Of a stretch of DNA of 33,632 bases, positions 30,506 to 33,632 are shown piece after piece. Source of the DNA: Bacilli bacterium (GTDB lineage Bacteria; Bacillota_I; Bacilli_A; RFN20; CAG-826). Position numbers and translations under genes: made by a program. The number at the start of each line of letters is the position of its first letter. Within the stretch, counting starts at the first letter, position 1. The stretch covers positions 1 to 33,632 of the forward strand of contig JAKSVY010000011.1 of the NCBI GenBank assembly GCA_024413875.1, read 5' to 3'. The notes under the pieces are model-generated. The model saw only the letters and a program-made list of their open reading frames with translations, was not told the origin of the DNA and made no database searches.

Positions 30506-32704
30506 TTAATATTTAAGAACAAATTCGTAAATGTTATTTCCGAGTTTTGTTTCATTAATAACTTCATTATTAAATTTGAAGTCTAATGTAATTTTATCAT
30601 CAGCAGAGATTACATACACGATATTTTCTCCTTTGATAAGATATTGAACTTTGATAGTTCCGTTAATAGTTTTAAGTTCACCTTTAAATTTAGATACTTT
30701 TTTACTAAAGTATGGACTTACAATTGTGGTCTTAAATCCAGGGTTATCAAGTGTTGGCGAAACACCCATCATGGATTCATACATCCACTCTGCAACTGAG
30801 CCTAATGAATAATGGTTAAATGAATTCATTCCATCTGGATTAAATCCGATATCTTTTCTATAGCTATCCCATCTTTCCCAGATAGTTGTCGCACCTAAAG
30901 ATATTTCATATCCCCATGATGGATATTCTTTTCTTGTAAGGAGATTATACGCTAAATCGGAACGACCAAATTCACATAATTGTGGCAATAAATATTTCGT
31001 GCTGTGGAAGCCTGTTGTGAGGTGTCCAAATTGCTCTACTTTTCTAATTAAGTTAGCACTTGCGTATTCTTTATCAATTAATCCAAAATGGTAGGCTAAA
31101 ATATAAGCTCCTTGGGTGTCAGATTTTAATAATCCATTTTCAATATAACGTTTTCCAAAGCATTTTTTAACTTTGTTAAATTCATTTAAATATTTCGCTT
31201 CACTCTTATTATTTAAGATATGGCAAACTTGGCTTACAAGATAGTTATCATAAGCATAATATCCATCGTTATAAATATCTTTATCAGTAGTTTCAAAAAC
31301 AGATAGCCAGTCTCCATAAGATTCACCACTATAATGACTGTTTTTAATATTATTTTGTTTGATGTATTTTAGATATCTTTTCATATAAGGGAGACACTTT
31401 TTAAGGAAAGATTTATCCCCATAATAAAGATAGAGATTTAATGGAATAATAATGATCGCGTCACTCCAACCTGGTTTGCCTCCCCAACTTCCCCATCTAT
31501 GAACAAAATGTGGGATGACTGAAGGCACCATATCGCCATAAATATCCATTGAATCCATCATATCTATACAGTATTTCTTTAAGAAAGCATGTGAATCGTA
31601 GTTAAGCATTGCAGTGTTAGAGAACACTTGTGCGTCACCAGTCCAACCCATTCTTTCATCTCTTTGAGGGCAGTCAGTTGGGATTGATAAGAAGTTGCTT
31701 CTTTGTCCCCACAATACGTTCTTATATATTTTATTAACAAGGGAATTGTTTGTGTGTATCTTCCCTGTTTGAGTCATATCAGTAAAGAAGGCATAAGCTT
31801 CCACTAATTTGATAGTGACAGTTTTTGGGAACACTACTTTTATATATCTAAAACCATGGAATGTATGACGAGGTAAAAATTCCTCATCACCATCACCTTT
31901 TAAAATGTAGGTATCTCTTGCTAAAGCACTTCTTAAGTTCTTGTTATAGAAATCACCATTTTCATCAAGAACTTCACCATGATAAATTGTGATTTGATCA
32001 CCTTTATTGCCCTTAAAGATCGTGTGAGTTACACCGGCAAAATTTTGTTTAAAATCATAAACAATATAACCATCACCTTGTTTTAAAATAGTTGGTTTAA
32101 ATGTATATTTTCTTTTAATTTGGTGGATTAAAGATTTCTTTAATTCCATATCAATTTCATATATTTCAACTTTTTTAAAGTTGGAGATATCATAATTTGG
32201 ATTAGAAAAATCTCCCAAATCATAGTTGTTATCAATATTAATTCCGTTTTGGTTATCGCATGAGCGAATTGCTCCATCATTTGCAACTTCACTTCCATCA
32301 CTTTCGCAAATTGTTTCATCTTTTGTAAATACTTTATAGCAAACCTTTAATGGGTATTCTCCGAAGGAATTCTTTCCAATTATTGAAAGGTTTGAAGCAT
32401 ACCAACCATCACTTAATATTATTCCAATTGAGTTAGTGCCTTTTATAAGATATTTGGTGATATTAAAATCACGGTAATAAACGCGTTTTGTATATTCTGA
32501 AACGTCTTGGCTCATGTAGTCATCATTTACTAATTGGCCATTAATATAAAGACTGAAAACACCTAAAACAGCAATTCTAATTTTAGTGGTTTTTATTTCG
32601 TTAATATCAAAACGACGAACGATATAAGTAGATGGTATACCAAATTGCTGTTTTTTGTTATTAAAGTCATAAGACTTATCTGTAATATATCCGACCCATT
32701 TCAT
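30506..32704 (-). CDS. GH78 alpha-L-rhamnosidase
   Basis: The protein has 732 aa from ATG 32704. N-terminal beta domains (VLGVFSLYINGQLVNDDYMSQDVSEYTKRVYYRDFNITKYL, carbohydrate-binding type) lead to the (alpha/alpha)6 barrel. The signature is IPTDCPQRDERMGWTGDAQVFSNTAM, whose Asp/Glu residues form the active site, followed by GYEISLGATTIWERWDS with the second acidic pair. It releases terminal alpha-L-rhamnose and is cytoplasmic (no signal peptide). The earlier in-frame start at 32710 is TTG. No SD precedes ATG 32704, and TATAAT ends 8 nt upstream, so translation may be leaderless or coupled to the esterase gene, whose stop is 16 bp away. Confidence 0.9.
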   Translation of the reverse strand: MKWVGYITDKSYDFNNKKQQFGIPSTYIVRRFDINEIKTTKIRIAVLGVFSLYINGQLVNDDYMSQDVSEYTKRVYYRDFNITKYLIKGTNSIGIILSDGWYASNLSIIGKNSFGEYPLKVCYKVFTKDETICESDGSEVANDGAIRSCDNQNGINIDNNYDLGDFSNPNYDISNFKKVEIYEIDMELKKSLIHQIKRKYTFKPTILKQGDGYIVYDFKQNFAGVTHTIFKGNKGDQITIYHGEVLDENGDFYNKNLRSALARDTYILKGDGDEEFLPRHTFHGFRYIKVVFPKTVTIKLVEAYAFFTDMTQTGKIHTNNSLVNKIYKNVLWGQRSNFLSIPTDCPQRDERMGWTGDAQVFSNTAMLNYDSHAFLKKYCIDMMDSMDIYGDMVPSVIPHFVHRWGSWGGKPGWSDAIIIIPLNLYLYYGDKSFLKKCLPYMKRYLKYIKQNNIKNSHYSGESYGDWLSVFETTDKDIYNDGYYAYDNYLVSQVCHILNNKSEAKYLNEFNKVKKCFGKRYIENGLLKSDTQGAYILAYHFGLIDKEYASANLIRKVEQFGHLTTGFHSTKYLLPQLCEFGRSDLAYNLLTRKEYPSWGYEISLGATTIWERWDSYRKDIGFNPDGMNSFNHYSLGSVAEWMYESMMGVSPTLDNPGFKTTIVSPYFSKKVSKFKGELKTINGTIKVQYLIKGENIVYVISADDKITLDFKFNNEVINETKLGNNIYEFVLKY

Positions 32705-32720
32705 ACACAAACATTATACT

Positions 32721-33581
32721 CTACAAATATTTATTTGCGTATTCTAAAAATAACTTAGTAGTTTCTCTTGCTTTCGCTTTATCTTTATCTAGTCCATGAC
32801 CAGATGTAGGAAAAGCAACAACTTTATGTTTATCACTATTATTTAATAACAAGTTTTCTAATTTCTCAAAGTTTGAAGTTGGTATTAATTCATCTAACAA
32901 ACCATAGGATAATAATGTTGGAACAGCGTCTTCATTAACATAGGTAACAGGTGATGCTTTCGCTAGCATTTCATTAGCGATTATAGGATTGCCATTAACA
33001 CAGTCATATCCACATACCCAAGAGAAAAGTTCATCATATGACATTCCTAAATCTTGCTTATATTGATAGTTTACGTCGGTTAAGTTAGTTGGAGGTGCTC
33101 CAGCAGCAACACATTTCACTTTGATTGGGGATTCATTTGGCCTTGAATATCCATAAAGAAGAGATAGATGCCCTCCAGCAGAATGGCCTGTTAACATCGC
33201 GTTATTTACTTCAATTCCTATATCTTCAGTGTAGGATTTAATTTTTGTTAATGCATTTGTTATTTCATTAAGAATTCCGTAGACGGAATAATCTTTTGAA
33301 ACATATGTGTAATTCATTGTCGCACACACAAAGCCTTTCTTTGCGTATGCTTTAATAGATTCTTCATAAGTTTCTTTTTCACCTACTACCCACGCACCAC
33401 CATGAATATATAAAATTAATCCAGCTTTAGTGGCATTATTTTTAGGGTAAGCGATGTCTAAATAATTTCTTTCAAGTAAGCCATATTGAATATTTTGCTC
33501 AACTGTAATTGAATTTGAACACGAAGATAAACTGAAAGAAAGTAAGGATATCATTGTGAATAAAATATTCTTCAATTTCAT
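32721..33581 (-). CDS. Alpha/beta-hydrolase (esterase) lipoprotein
   Basis: The 286-aa protein has a lipoprotein signal peptide ending in the lipobox LSSC (Cys about 21). The fold follows: oxyanion segment LYIHGGAWVVGEKE, nucleophile GHSAGGHLSL, acid Asp in YGLLDELIP and His in SGHGLD. The HGG and GHSAGG pair marks the hormone-sensitive-lipase/BD-FAE-like group, often acetyl-xylan or feruloyl esterases. It is anchored on the outer face of the membrane, where it could remove acyl groups from glycans ahead of the rhamnosidase encoded next. No SD is visible; the -10-like TATAAG ends 11 nt before the ATG. Confidence 0.85.
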   Translation of the reverse strand: MKLKNILFTMISLLSFSLSSCSNSITVEQNIQYGLLERNYLDIAYPKNNATKAGLILYIHGGAWVVGEKETYEESIKAYAKKGFVCATMNYTYVSKDYSVYGILNEITNALTKIKSYTEDIGIEVNNAMLTGHSAGGHLSLLYGYSRPNESPIKVKCVAAGAPPTNLTDVNYQYKQDLGMSYDELFSWVCGYDCVNGNPIIANEMLAKASPVTYVNEDAVPTLLSYGLLDELIPTSNFEKLENLLLNNSDKHKVVAFPTSGHGLDKDKAKARETTKLFLEYANKYL

Positions 33582-33592
33582 ACAACTATTAT

Positions 33593-33622
33593 CTTATAAA
33601 ATTTTTAAAAAGTGTATAACAA
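33593..33622 (-). promoter_or_regulatory. Putative promoter of the esterase-GH78 operon
   Basis: On minus TTGTTA (33617-33622), an 18-bp spacer and TATAAG (33593-33598). The expected start leaves a leader of about 5 nt and no SD. Confidence 0.4.
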
Positions 33623-33632
33623 AAACATCTTA

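Noticed and set aside
1..33632. CRISPR array, prophage, intact insertion sequence, rRNA or replication origin
   Set aside because: No regularly spaced repeats, integrase, transposase, phage structural genes, rRNA sequence or DnaA-box cluster was seen.
1..33632. TGA read as tryptophan, as in mycoplasmas
   Set aside because: Trp positions in conserved motifs use TGG, and TGA ends genes at expected places such as gmk (17672-17674).

Overview
The window is low-GC, tightly packed DNA from a Gram-positive bacterium. Shine-Dalgarno (SD) sites of the GGAGG type, long U-tract terminators, a lipobox lipoprotein and the gene families present (DegV, GGGtGRT, MG284/MPN403-like, JetABC) point to Bacillota, class Bacilli, probably a gut lineage near Erysipelotrichales or the RF39-type groups. 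The placement is inference; no rRNA or marker gene is present. TGA is a stop and Trp is TGG, so the genetic code is the ordinary one. Almost all genes lie on the minus strand; only gmk and the AbrB/ABC operon (20.4-22.5 kb) are on plus.

Layout. 1-4.9 kb: 5' part of an RmuC-like gene, then an operon of a very large MscS channel fused to two extracellular sensor-like modules and a DegV protein. 5.0-8.3 kb: the GGGtGRT / NifU-like pair. Downstream of it sits an AAA ATPase (DUF4143 type) gene bracketed by 44-bp palindrome-containing direct repeats and followed by a second, diverged copy of the GGGtGRT 3' end. 8.3-11.4 kb: two small coupled genes (one Dabb-like) and a GH2 beta-mannosidase. 11.6-12.4 kb: tRNA-Glu, tRNA-Asn, an acyl carrier protein gene and a TnpB-less structured element resembling the right end / omega RNA of an IS200/IS605 element. 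12.4-17.0 kb: an eight-gene Tad/Flp pilus operon headed by an MG284/MPN403-like small protein gene. 17.1-18.0 kb: guanylate kinase and a very small two-ORF locus with type I toxin-like features. 18.0-20.3 kb: two overlapping DUF21/CBS membrane proteins. 20.4-22.5 kb: AbrB-like regulator plus ABC exporter. 22.6-28.1 kb: JetA-JetB-JetC (Wadjet/MukBEF-type SMC complex) without JetD. 28.3-33.6 kb: NAD(P)H-hydrate repair enzyme, an unknown 217-aa protein, a GH78 alpha-L-rhamnosidase and an esterase lipoprotein.

How it fits together. The glycosidases and esterase suggest growth on plant or mucin-type glycans. The most interesting signal is regulatory. A 29-bp sequence (26/29 identical) lies in the same orientation about 64-74 nt upstream of both the tad operon and the jet operon. 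A bipartite promoter-like motif (TTTTTCGGCA..., 12 bp, CCTATTAATAA) is shared with identical spacing by the tad operon and the tiny-peptide locus. This suggests one small regulon joining a pilus, an SMC complex that in other bacteria attacks plasmids, and a hydrophobic peptide. Several genes (gmk, nnr, probably the GH78 and esterase genes) have a -10 box so close to the ATG that their mRNAs should be leaderless.
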